Shown piece after piece: positions 10,501 through 17,314 of a DNA stretch of 64,000 nt; within the stretch, counting starts at the first letter, position 1; each line of letters begins with the position of its first letter. The stretch is from JBPRGG01 sp051418075. GTDB taxonomy: Bacteria > Bacteroidota > Bacteroidia > Cytophagales > Cyclobacteriaceae. The stretch is taken from the NCBI GenBank assembly GCA_051418075.1, contig JBPRGG010000052.1, positions 62,001 to 126,000 of the forward strand, read 5' to 3'. The notes beneath the pieces were generated by a model. That model was not told the origin of the DNA, made no database searches, and saw only the letters and a list, made by a program, of their open reading frames with translations. A program made the translations under genes and the position numbers.

Positions 10501-10880
10501 TTATTAATCAGGGAGAGGAATTTGTTTTTCAACCCTTCCCCAGAGAAGCCCAAACATCAAATCTGAGGGCCCTTCAAATTATAGATTATAATCAGGATGG
10601 TTTTCCCGATGCATTGGGTGGAGGCAATTTTTTTGACGTAAATGTTCAATTCGGCCGGTATGATGCCGGTTTAGGTGTATTACTACAGAATGACGGAAGG
10701 GGAAATCTGACTTGGATACCACATACGAAGTCAGGGCTTAATTTAGAAGGTCAGGTCAGAGATATTCAGCCATTGGTTGTGCAAGATAAAACCTTTTATT
10801 TGATAGGGAAAAATAATAGTGAATTACAGGTGATTGGAACATTAGCAGCTACTGAATTATTGTATGCAGATAAACGTTAA
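7539..10880 (+). CDS. CRTAC1-like VCBS/FG-GAP repeat lipoprotein with ASPIC/UnbV domain (second paralogue)
   Basis: Tandem paralogue of the preceding gene with the same architecture. A lipoprotein signal (LGLIISGC, cysteine 23 from this start) is followed by repeats such as DLNGDDLIDLFFT, DVNGDGRLDIYVS, DYDLDGDLDLYML, DINWDGYPDIYIG and DLDNDGDLDLVTN. A central ASPIC/UnbV segment (NRLGVGAKIMF) precedes a second repeat set (DFDQDQDLDLVVV, DYDLDGDFDLFIS, DIDQDGDLDILAG). I chose the ATG at 7539, which overlaps the upstream stop by 11 bases and gives a clean signal peptide; a TTG at 7530 is the alternative. The overlap suggests translational coupling and a fixed stoichiometry. Function unknown; probably paired with its paralogue and the haloperoxidase-like protein downstream. 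Confidence 0.92.
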   Translation: MNSNYLKLIYIKLFFLGLIISGCEAPTRFQLLNPEQTGVDFVNHLEETPQMNVFTYLYFYNGGGVAAGDLNGDDLIDLFFTSNQDSNRVYLNQGNFQFKDITIPTGLFGKKGWTTGVSMADVNGDGRLDIYVSQLGDYKNIIGKNQLYINLGNNKEGIPRFEDQAHQWGLDLKGFSTQAAFFDYDLDGDLDLYMLNHSVHSNGTYEKAEIRTEKHPLAGDKLMRNQGDHFEEVTEAAGIYSSALGYGLGISISDINWDGYPDIYIGNDFHEDDYLYINQGDGTFQEQLGLAMAHTGRYSMGNDIADINNDGLPDIVSLDMLPSDPEKLKASAGEDAYDVYYFKLNYGYKHQFSRNTFQLNLGNGKFSDIALMADMAATDWSWSSLLADFDLDGKRDLFISNGIKRRMNDLDYINFISNDAVQHRLEGDLTDDDLNLVNHMPVVKISNFIYQNKGNLSFEDVSNHWGFDQASFSNGAVYADLDNDGDLDLVTNNVDQPAFIYRNRSREQETDQPNYLKIRFKGKGKNRLGVGAKIMFSQAGETFLQEMFPVRGFQSSMPYEMVIGLGTLAKIDSLWVIWPDQSYQVLNNVQANQLLLLDQEQAKGKFFRKDPASDQVFREVNLNGLDYLHRENKFVEFNREPLIPHMSSTEGPHLITGDLNGDGMDDIWMPGPKRVASQVFLQNDTGFYQLDQPAFRSDSLPEDIMAELVDFDQDQDLDLVVVSGGNEFQGEAAALQVRTYQNDGNGNFQRVEGIIPDIYLTASAIVKADYDLDGDFDLFISGSVVPWHYGLSPSSFLLRNQGDGTFTDVTNQVEGLAQAGMIKAVQWADLNNDQYPELILAGEWMPLRIFYNYEGKLKYETVPGIDDLKGWWQSLVTADIDQDGDLDILAGNLGLNSKLKASTVDPVSLYYGDFDGNQVNEQLLVYSNQGEKHLFPTKDELVKQLPKLKSKYLKYKDFAQASLYDIFPKDQLEKALHLEVTEFRSGCFINQGEEFVFQPFPREAQTSNLRALQIIDYNQDGFPDALGGGNFFDVNVQFGRYDAGLGVLLQNDGRGNLTWIPHTKSGLNLEGQVRDIQPLVVQDKTFYLIGKNNSELQVIGTLAATELLYADKR

Positions 10881-10904
10881 AGATAAAAAAGAGTAAGGGT
10901 AAAA

Positions 10905-12254
10905 ATGAACAGGTTTTTAATTCTAATAGTTTCATTTGCATTTTCAGTTGTGTGCGTTCAATGTACGCCTGAAAATCATCAAAACCAGATTGATCTTGAA
11001 AACCCGGTAATTTTTCATCGGGCTCAAAAAAAGCTGACGGATGTAATTGTGTATGATATATTCTCTCCTCCTGTAGCCAGCAGGATTTATGCCTATGCTA
11101 ATCTGGCTGCCTATGAAGCAATGGTGCCAAATTATCCCGAATATCAAAGCCTGCAAAACAGACTCAATCAATTCGATCAGGTCACCCAACCTGATACTTC
11201 TCTACAGTATAATTTCAATGTGTCCGGTATTCATGCTTTTTTGAAAGTGGGCAAACAAATGATATTTTCCGAGGCTTCCATTGAGGAGTTTCATCAGTCA
11301 CTGCTGGATAGTATAAAGCCTTTTGTTGATTCCAGAATTTTTGAAAATTCACTGGCTTTCGGAGATAAAATAGCAGAAGATATTTTAAAATATGCTGCTG
11401 AAGACAATTATAATCAAACCAGAGGCTTCAGGTATACCATAATGGAGGAAGATGGGAAATGGATGCCCACGCCACCAGCCTATATGGATGCCATTGAACC
11501 ATTTTGGAACCAGATAAGACCTTTTGTATTGGATTCAGCCAATCAGTTTGTACCTTTGCCACCTCACCCATTTAATCTTGACCATGATAGTGATTTTCAC
11601 AGGCAGGTGATGGAGGTATATCAAACCGGTAATCAGTTGAGTGAGGAGCAAATTGCCATCGCCAGTTTTTGGGATTGTAATCCTTTTGTAATGCATACCA
11701 TGGGACATGCCATGTACGCCACCAAAAAAATTACTCCGGGAGGCCATTGGATTGGTATTACCGCTATTGCTACTCGCAATTCCGGGGCAGACCTGATGCA
11801 AACGGTTGAAGCTTATACCCTGGTTTCTATCACTTTGGCTGATGCATTTATCAGCTGCTGGGATGAGAAATATCGAAGCAACCTGATACGGCCGGAAACT
11901 GTAATTAATGAATATATCGATTCTGAATGGAAGCCTATTTTGCAAACCCCTCCTTTTCCGGAATATACCAGTGGCCATAGTGTCATCTCAACTGCCGCAG
12001 CAGTAACCCTTACCAGTCTGTTTGGTGATAATTTCAGTTTTATAGATTCCACTGAAGTTGAATTCGGATTGCCTCCCAGAAATTTTGATTCTTTTTATCA
12101 TGCTTCAGAAGAGGCTGCCATAAGCAGACTTTATGGAGGTATCCATTATATGATGGCTATTAAAAATGGCGTAGAACAGGGAAAAGAGGTAGGGAAATTT
12201 ATTAACAATAACCTGGTACTCAGGCAAAATCAAGTGGCCTTGAATAAAAAATAA
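10905..12254 (+). CDS. Vanadium-dependent haloperoxidase / PAP2-superfamily lipoprotein
   Basis: Exported protein of 449 residues with a lipoprotein-like signal (cysteine 20, VVCVQC). The C-terminal half carries the full vanadate/phosphate pocket of the PAP2-vanadium-peroxidase superfamily: KYRSNLIRP (Lys322, Arg329), PEYTSGHS (His358) and SRLYGGIH (Arg408, His414). The Asp often found four residues after the last His in phosphatases is Ala here, which fits the haloperoxidase branch better than a lipid phosphatase. The reaction would be peroxide-dependent halide oxidation or, alternatively, phosphate-ester hydrolysis; sequence alone cannot decide. It follows the second FG-GAP gene by 24 bases and closes the SusCD cluster, so it may process the imported compound in the periplasm or at the surface. 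Confidence 0.9.
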   Translation: MNRFLILIVSFAFSVVCVQCTPENHQNQIDLENPVIFHRAQKKLTDVIVYDIFSPPVASRIYAYANLAAYEAMVPNYPEYQSLQNRLNQFDQVTQPDTSLQYNFNVSGIHAFLKVGKQMIFSEASIEEFHQSLLDSIKPFVDSRIFENSLAFGDKIAEDILKYAAEDNYNQTRGFRYTIMEEDGKWMPTPPAYMDAIEPFWNQIRPFVLDSANQFVPLPPHPFNLDHDSDFHRQVMEVYQTGNQLSEEQIAIASFWDCNPFVMHTMGHAMYATKKITPGGHWIGITAIATRNSGADLMQTVEAYTLVSITLADAFISCWDEKYRSNLIRPETVINEYIDSEWKPILQTPPFPEYTSGHSVISTAAAVTLTSLFGDNFSFIDSTEVEFGLPPRNFDSFYHASEEAAISRLYGGIHYMMAIKNGVEQGKEVGKFINNNLVLRQNQVALNKK

Positions 12255-12260
12255 TCAATT

Positions 12261-12839
12261 TCAAGGGTATAAAATGCTTTTTTTCAGATGAACAGTTTGA
12301 TTAACATCTACCGGTATAAAATGATATTCTTTTCCGGAATAGAAAATGTCATCCCCCAATATTTTTTTGCTGGCAATTCTTCTAGCCGAAAAGCCCAGTC
12401 CACTGCCTAAACCCAACAAAGCCAGCCCTCCGGCTAGCTGAGTAAATGCCCCTTCTTCGTCATGAGTCAAGCCGGCAATACTGCTGGTAGCCAGAGTAGC
12501 TCCAATTGCACTTACAACTATACCGGCATATTTCAAAGGCAGGGCCACAGCATCATTTACTTTAAACGACTCATTGGGGTCTATAATCAGCTGGACCTGC
12601 TCAATGTGTATCCAGGTTTTATCAATTTTTATTCTATCATCTTCTACACAAGTCAATTTTCCCCTGAAGTTATGTCTGTCTGTTATCACTTCCAGGTTTT
12701 TTCCTGTTTCCAGTATATTTAAAGTGGAAGAATCCTGCTTAATAGCTGCCAAATGCTGTTTTCGTAAACATTGAGCGGGCAGGTCATTTCCGTACAAAAT
12801 ACCTGTCAGAATGAATATGCCTAATTTCAAATATTCCAT
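12261..12839 (-). CDS. Hypothetical exported protein
   Basis: Not recognised. The protein opens with a signal peptide (GIFILTGILYGNDLPAQ) and then has a short polar domain (about residues 25-90) with a LTCVEDDRIKIDKTWI segment that looks like a small beta domain. A hydrophobic, glycine-rich stretch follows (about 95-155; KYAGIVVSAIGATLA and LAGGLALLGLGSGLGF) that may form two membrane helices. I chose the ATG at 12839 because it starts directly before the signal peptide; in-frame ATGs at 12866 and 12896 would add a long leader. It converges with the haloperoxidase gene, the stops lying only a few bases apart, so it is not part of that cluster. Confidence 0.6.
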   Translation of the reverse strand: MEYLKLGIFILTGILYGNDLPAQCLRKQHLAAIKQDSSTLNILETGKNLEVITDRHNFRGKLTCVEDDRIKIDKTWIHIEQVQLIIDPNESFKVNDAVALPLKYAGIVVSAIGATLATSSIAGLTHDEEGAFTQLAGGLALLGLGSGLGFSARRIASKKILGDDIFYSGKEYHFIPVDVNQTVHLKKSILYP

Positions 12840-12878
12840 CAGGTTAAATTTAAGAAATTTAATCATATTCTTCACTGT

Positions 12879-13078
12879 GGCTATCATTACATCCATCCTA
12901 TTGGCTACACAGATTATATGGTGTTTGTAGATTCAGTTTCTGATGATCCTGATATTGATTCCTGTCCATTCAATGTCAATGAACAGCAATTTCATCAGAA
13001 TCTGTTACATCCTGTAAAAGGACCCATGAATTTCCCATAGGGTTGGCAGTGGTTTGGCCAGTGATGGCTACAACAGCT
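12879..13078 (+). pseudogene. Possible decayed coding remnant between two minus-strand genes
   Basis: The plus strand reads as coding-like protein in one frame (around HPIGYTDYMVFVDSVSDD, then SCPFNVNEQQFHQN) until a TAG at about 13038. A neighbouring frame then continues as GSGLASDGYNSLFDVYC to the 3' edge of the next gene. Codon choice (GAT, GAA, AAT) resembles real genes here, yet no start, RBS or full domain is visible. A frameshifted remnant is one explanation and chance is another; I recognise no family. Confidence 0.25.
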
Positions 13079-13857
13079 TATTTGATGTTTATTGTACGTT
13101 CCACCATATTATATGGTCCATCTACCAGGGTACCTTGCTGGTCCCGCAGGCTTAGTCTTATTTGATGTTCTCCTGGTACTAAACCTTCAATAAGGTAGCC
13201 TGTCCAATCCTGCAGCCAGAATTCCTGTTGGTCAATTTCTGCTTTTACCTGCATCGCCTCTGGCCCCAGATCGGTATTGATCAGGTAAAAATCCAGCAGA
13301 ACCGGTTGGCCGGCAGGATAAGTTTGCTGGCCTTGGGGTTGATTATAGAACAGATGTGGTGCAGTGTCATCAAAATCAATTTCATCCTGATTGCCGGTAG
13401 TAAAAGTCCTTAAAACGTACGCCCCATAATGTTTTATACTTTGATGCCAGGGTCTGGATAAAAATGCCAGGGCAACATAATCTCCCGGTGTTAAATTAAC
13501 CGGGAAAACAGGATCTAAGTGACAACCATAAGACTGATTATTCAGGATTAGATGCAAGTGCTGGCCGGGTTGGGCTGGTAAATTCACCAGACTATCGGGT
13601 ATGGCTGTCGGTTGAGAAAGGGGGAAGTTTTTTACATCGAAAACAAATTGAACCAGGCCCGGGTCAGTACGGACATACCCAGTGGGTTCCCTTAATTCAA
13701 GGATGGCATCGGGATAAACGTTTGTCTCAGCTATTTTTTGCAGGGTCACTTTTGAAGTTATCGTATTTTGCTGTTCATCCTGTTTTCTGGTGTTTTCACA
13801 TTGAACAGTCAGCCCTGATATGATCATAATTAAACACCACTTTAGGAGATTTTTCAT
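13078..13857 (-). CDS. Hypothetical lipoprotein
   Basis: Protein of 259 residues with a clear lipoprotein signal (LTVQC, cysteine 20). Two beta-rich halves follow: residues about 45-160 contain QHLHLILNNQSYGCHLDP and TPGDYVALAFLSRPWH; residues about 165-259 contain an Ig-like domain ending EHQIRLSLRDQQGTLVDG. The GQHLHLILN pattern occurs in Bacteroidota lipoproteins of unknown role that some pipelines call phosphopeptide-binding; I would not assign that function. It stands alone between a possible gene remnant and the divergent chromate transporter. Confidence 0.75.
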   Translation of the reverse strand: MKNLLKWCLIMIISGLTVQCENTRKQDEQQNTITSKVTLQKIAETNVYPDAILELREPTGYVRTDPGLVQFVFDVKNFPLSQPTAIPDSLVNLPAQPGQHLHLILNNQSYGCHLDPVFPVNLTPGDYVALAFLSRPWHQSIKHYGAYVLRTFTTGNQDEIDFDDTAPHLFYNQPQGQQTYPAGQPVLLDFYLINTDLGPEAMQVKAEIDQQEFWLQDWTGYLIEGLVPGEHQIRLSLRDQQGTLVDGPYNMVERTINIK

Positions 13858-14057
13858 ATGAGTTTAAATTTTGCCGGTCTGTTTAAATAATTAAAAAATA
13901 ATTGTCATGCATATTAATGCGGTAAAATGATTTACGAATTTAGGGTCTTTTCCGCTTAAATGAACCCCATTTAAAAAAGATTTGCATAGGACATTACTTA
14001 ATTGTAAATTAAACCCTTTATCATTATTCTTGATTGTAGCATTAGCAGTTAAGCAAC

Positions 14058-15233
14058 TTGATCAAACGCATCCGATATTATATTTTCTTAAAAGATGTAT
14101 TGGTGTTAACCTTCAGTGCCTTTGGAGGTCCGCAGGCTCACTTGGCCATGTTATTGGAACTGATGGTGAAAAAGCGGGCTTATATTACAGAAGAAGAATT
14201 GATCGAATTGAATGCCTTATGCCAGATCCTGCCCGGTCCTACCTCCACCCAAACCATTACTGCCATTGGATTCAAAATTGGAGGACCCAATCTGGCTTAT
14301 TTGACCTTGCTGGTCTGGATATTACCCGCATTTATCATTATGACCTCGGCCGGTATCCTGATAAATATCTTTCAAAAAAACAATATTTCCACTGAATTCA
14401 CCAAGTTTATCACTCCAATAGCAGTAGGGTTTGTGGCCTATGCCGCTTTAAAGATCAGTAAAAAGGTCATTTACACCTTTGAGGGCGTGCTATTGATGCT
14501 ACTGGCTGCTATTACCTCCTATTTTATCCGTACGCCCTATATCTACCCGGTCTTGTTGTTGTTGGGAGGGGCATTAACTGCCATAAAATTCAAGTCGCAA
14601 CCTATCGAGCAGAAACAAAAAATAAAAATTGAATGGTCTAATTTCACTTTATGGGCTGTGGTTTTATTATTTGCAGCTATTTTAGGAGGAATAACTAAAT
14701 CGCTACCTATTCGGCTTTTTGAAAATTTCTACCGGAACGGCAGCCTGGTTTTTGGAGGAGGTCAAGTATTAATTCCCCTTTTATATACGGAATTTGTAGA
14801 TTTTAAGAAATACCTCACTTCCGAGGAGTTCTTATCCGGGTTTGGTCTGGTCCAGGCTGTGCCTGGACCTACTTTCTCTTTTTCAGCCTATATTGGAGCT
14901 CTTTCCATGCGTAGTTATGGCATTGGGGGACAGGTTTTAGGGGCATTGTTTTCGGCTATGGGTATTTTTTTGCCTGGTACATTTTTAATATTTTTCATCA
15001 TCAGGTTTTGGGATGGTCTGAAGAAGTACCGAATTGTGAAGGCTTCCCTGGAAGGAATATTGGCGGCTAGTTCCGGCATGGTAATTACAGCGGCCGTTCT
15101 GATGTATCAGCCTTTAGAGCCTAACCTGCTAAATAACCTGATCATTTTATCCACATTTCTGATTTTAACCTTTACCCGGATTCCAGCTCCATTCATAATC
15201 ATTGTGGGATTGGTGGCGGGATTTATATTTTAA
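14058..15233 (+). CDS. chrA: ChrA-family chromate/anion transporter
   Basis: Inner-membrane protein of about 391 residues of the CHR family, which exports chromate or moves related anions. It has the duplicated two-domain (long-chain) layout: the first half carries FSAFGGPQAHLAM and CQILPGPTSTQT, the second FGGGQVLIPLL and VQAVPGPTFSFSAYIGA, each followed by hydrophobic segments. The frame is closed upstream by a TAG, and the first ATG would remove the conserved FGGP motif, so TTG at 14058 is the best start. It stands alone, with no chrB-type regulator nearby. Whether chromate is the true substrate is unknown. Confidence 0.85.
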   Translation: MIKRIRYYIFLKDVLVLTFSAFGGPQAHLAMLLELMVKKRAYITEEELIELNALCQILPGPTSTQTITAIGFKIGGPNLAYLTLLVWILPAFIIMTSAGILINIFQKNNISTEFTKFITPIAVGFVAYAALKISKKVIYTFEGVLLMLLAAITSYFIRTPYIYPVLLLLGGALTAIKFKSQPIEQKQKIKIEWSNFTLWAVVLLFAAILGGITKSLPIRLFENFYRNGSLVFGGGQVLIPLLYTEFVDFKKYLTSEEFLSGFGLVQAVPGPTFSFSAYIGALSMRSYGIGGQVLGALFSAMGIFLPGTFLIFFIIRFWDGLKKYRIVKASLEGILAASSGMVITAAVLMYQPLEPNLLNNLIILSTFLILTFTRIPAPFIIIVGLVAGFIF

Positions 15234-15244
15234 TCCGTATTCAA

Positions 15245-16150
15245 TTATTCAAATGTCAATTTTACCTGCTCCTGGCTGACCGATAGTTGAGCCATTCGGC
15301 CTACCGGCAGGGCCAGGTTAGGTAGTTCATGACCGATAGGAAACCCAAAACATACCGGGTAATCAAACTCCTGCACTTTCTCCTGAATGATTTCATAGGC
15401 ATTCATGCCAAAAGACAGGCTGGTGTCTGGCATTTCAGTAAAATAACCTGCTAACAGCCCTTTAAGATGACTCAGTTTGCCCGCCCGTTTCAGCTGAACC
15501 ATCATGCGGTCCAATTTATACAGGTATTCGTCAATATCTTCTATAAACAAAATAGTATCCCGGGTATCAATATCAGATTCGGTGCCCAGGGCATTGCAAA
15601 GCATAGACAAATTGCCGCCTACCAGTCTTCCAGCTGCTTGTCCGGTTTTATTCAGGTAATGGGAGGGGAGGTCTATAAGATACTCCTCCTGCCATAGGAG
15701 CTTTTTCAAGCTATTAATAGATGCTCCGGCATCTGTTTTTCCAAACTGAAATGGCATCAAACCATGTATGGATTCCAGGTTCAGGTTATAAAGGCTGTTG
15801 AGAAAGATGGTAATATCACTGTAGCCAATCAGCCATTTAGGATGTTCGATCATTTGGGAAAAATCCAGCTGATCCACAATCCTGGTGCTGCCATAACCGC
15901 CTCTGATGCAAAATATGGCCCGGATCTCCGGATCGTCAATCATTTTTTGGAAGTCATTTTTTCTTTGCTCATCATTACCGGCCAAGAAATGATGGTCAGC
16001 TAATAAATTATGGCCCTGAACTACTTTTAAGCCCCAGCTTTCCATTTCCTTTATACCCGGCTCTACTTCCTGATTGGTGACCCTTTTAGCCGGGGCTATA
16101 AGTCCTACTTTATCTCCGGTGGTTAATTTAGGCGGTCGAATGATTTTCAT
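15245..16150 (-). CDS. ldcA: S66-family LD-carboxypeptidase (muropeptide recycling)
   Basis: Peptidase of family S66, which removes the terminal D-alanine from tetrapeptide muropeptides in the cytoplasm. Family motifs are IRPPKLTTGDKVGLIAPA at the start, AIFCIRGGYGSTRIVDQLD (nucleophile-elbow region), LIGYSDITIFLN, and the C-terminal GFPIGHELPNLALPVG, which holds the catalytic histidine. I chose the ATG at 16150: an upstream in-frame TTG at 16183 would lie inside the terminator hairpin of the ompH operon. The length of about 301 residues is typical. It is transcribed separately from the bamA-ompH genes. LdcA is the best-known member, but the exact substrate is not proven. Confidence 0.88.
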   Translation of the reverse strand: MKIIRPPKLTTGDKVGLIAPAKRVTNQEVEPGIKEMESWGLKVVQGHNLLADHHFLAGNDEQRKNDFQKMIDDPEIRAIFCIRGGYGSTRIVDQLDFSQMIEHPKWLIGYSDITIFLNSLYNLNLESIHGLMPFQFGKTDAGASINSLKKLLWQEEYLIDLPSHYLNKTGQAAGRLVGGNLSMLCNALGTESDIDTRDTILFIEDIDEYLYKLDRMMVQLKRAGKLSHLKGLLAGYFTEMPDTSLSFGMNAYEIIQEKVQEFDYPVCFGFPIGHELPNLALPVGRMAQLSVSQEQVKLTFE

Positions 16151-16166
16151 AACATGATCTGGTGAT

Positions 16167-16194
16167 AAAAAAAAAGCCTCCAAACAGAGGCTTT
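16167..16194 (-). terminator. Rho-independent terminator of the bamA-ompH operon
   Basis: AAAGCCTC (16173-16180) pairs with GAGGCTTT (16187-16194) around a six-base loop. Read on the minus strand, the stem is followed by a U-run (A-run at 16167-16175). It lies directly after the second ompH gene and separates it from the carboxypeptidase gene. Confidence 0.85.
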
Positions 16195-16216
16195 CTTAAA
16201 ATTCTATGATAATAAA

Positions 16217-16753
16217 TTAATTACTGCTGGCTTCTGGGGTAATACCCATATTTTCCAATACCAGGTTGGTTACATCATCTTCTTCCCGTGCGTACAGCAA
16301 AATATTGATGGCGCCCATGCCATCACTTAAGACATGGGTGTAGCCATTGGCAGTAGCTACATCGGTGATGGCTTTCTGGATTTTATCATAAGCCGGCTGC
16401 AATAACTCCATTTGTTTCTTTTGAACAGCAGCATCTGCATCCCTTTGAAATTTCTGAATGGAAGCTTGTAAATTTTGTAATTCCTCCTCTTTATCCTGTC
16501 TTACTTCAGGAACCATCGTAGCTGCGCTTTCCTGATACTCTCGTCCCTTTTGTTGAAACTCTTCTATTTTAGATTGTAATTGCTTTTCCAGCTGCTGGGT
16601 ATACTCCTTGATGCTAGCTTCTATTTGTTTATACTCTGGCATCTGGGTCAATATGTAATCCACATTGGTATAGCCAATTTTCAAGGACTGTGCAAAAGAA
16701 GTTAATCCCACTAACAGTAAACCTACTGTAAAAACTAAAACTTTATTTTTCAT
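16217..16753 (-). CDS. OmpH/Skp-family periplasmic chaperone (distal copy)
   Basis: Periplasmic holdase that escorts unfolded outer-membrane proteins to BamA. A signal peptide (LLLVGLTSFAQ) is followed by KIGYTNVDYILTQMPEYK, a start typical of Bacteroidota OmpH proteins, and then a long charged coiled coil (about residues 40-110) that forms the Skp tentacle hairpin. The C-terminal strand region reads NGYTHVLSDG. The length of 178 residues fits. It is the last gene of the bamA-ompH-ompH group, 20 bases after its paralogue, and is followed by a strong terminator. The acidic tail (REEDDVTNLVLENMGI) resembles that of the neighbouring copy. Confidence 0.9.
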   Translation of the reverse strand: MKNKVLVFTVGLLLVGLTSFAQSLKIGYTNVDYILTQMPEYKQIEASIKEYTQQLEKQLQSKIEEFQQKGREYQESAATMVPEVRQDKEEELQNLQASIQKFQRDADAAVQKKQMELLQPAYDKIQKAITDVATANGYTHVLSDGMGAINILLYAREEDDVTNLVLENMGITPEASSN

Positions 16754-16773
16754 AGTTAATATATTTGATTAAA

Positions 16774-17310
16774 TTATTTTATTACATCATTTTCATCACC
16801 CAATCCCAACTCTTCCAATACAAAGTCGGTATAATCGTGGATGGGATCCGTGTAAATCATCACCAGATCACCAGCTTTATCAAATACGATTTGCAATCGT
16901 TGTTGTTTAGCCACTTTTTCCACTGCCTCGAAAACCTGGTCCTGCACTGGTTTGACCAATTCCTTTTTTTTAAGGAAGAACAACCCTTCAAAGCCAAATA
17001 CTTTTTTATGATACTCTTTAACTTCGCTCTCCCGCTTTTTAATCTCAGCCAAACGCTCATCTTTCATTTCTTTGGTCAGCAGCACTTCTTCTGCCTGTAA
17101 TTCGCTGTACATCCCTTCAATATCCTTGTACATATTCTGGATCTCCTCCTGCCAGCTCAAAGAAAGTTTTTCAATTTCTGACTGGGCTTCCTTATATTCA
17201 GGCATTTTGTTTAGGATAAAATCCGTATCCACATACCCGAATTTTTGCCCGTAAGAAATTCCAAGGGCAAAACAAGTTAAAATTATGCTGAAAAGAAACT
17301 TCTTTATCAT
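16774..17310 (-). CDS. OmpH/Skp-family periplasmic chaperone (proximal copy)
   Basis: Paralogue of the next gene downstream. A signal peptide (ILTCFALGISYGQ), the KFGYVDTDFILNKMPEYK start, a long coiled coil rich in Glu, Lys and Leu (about 35-120), and a C-terminal QQRLQIVFDKAGD segment are all visible. I chose the ATG at 17310 (MIKKFLFS); an in-frame start at 17334 would add a non-signal leader inside the bamA 3' end. The start follows the bamA stop within a few bases, so it is in the same operon as its client receptor. Two consecutive OmpH genes after bamA are common in Bacteroidota; heteromer formation is possible but unproven. Confidence 0.9.
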   Translation of the reverse strand: MIKKFLFSIILTCFALGISYGQKFGYVDTDFILNKMPEYKEAQSEIEKLSLSWQEEIQNMYKDIEGMYSELQAEEVLLTKEMKDERLAEIKKRESEVKEYHKKVFGFEGLFFLKKKELVKPVQDQVFEAVEKVAKQQRLQIVFDKAGDLVMIYTDPIHDYTDFVLEELGLGDENDVIK

Positions 17311-17314
17311 AAAA

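Noticed and set aside
11535..11978. 147-codon minus-strand ORF inside the haloperoxidase gene
   Set aside because: Antisense shadow of conserved catalytic segments; no signal or domain of its own.
13982..14395. 137-codon plus-strand ORF overlapping chrA
   Set aside because: Out of frame with ChrA, begins with TTG, low-complexity text; the ChrA frame carries all conserved motifs.
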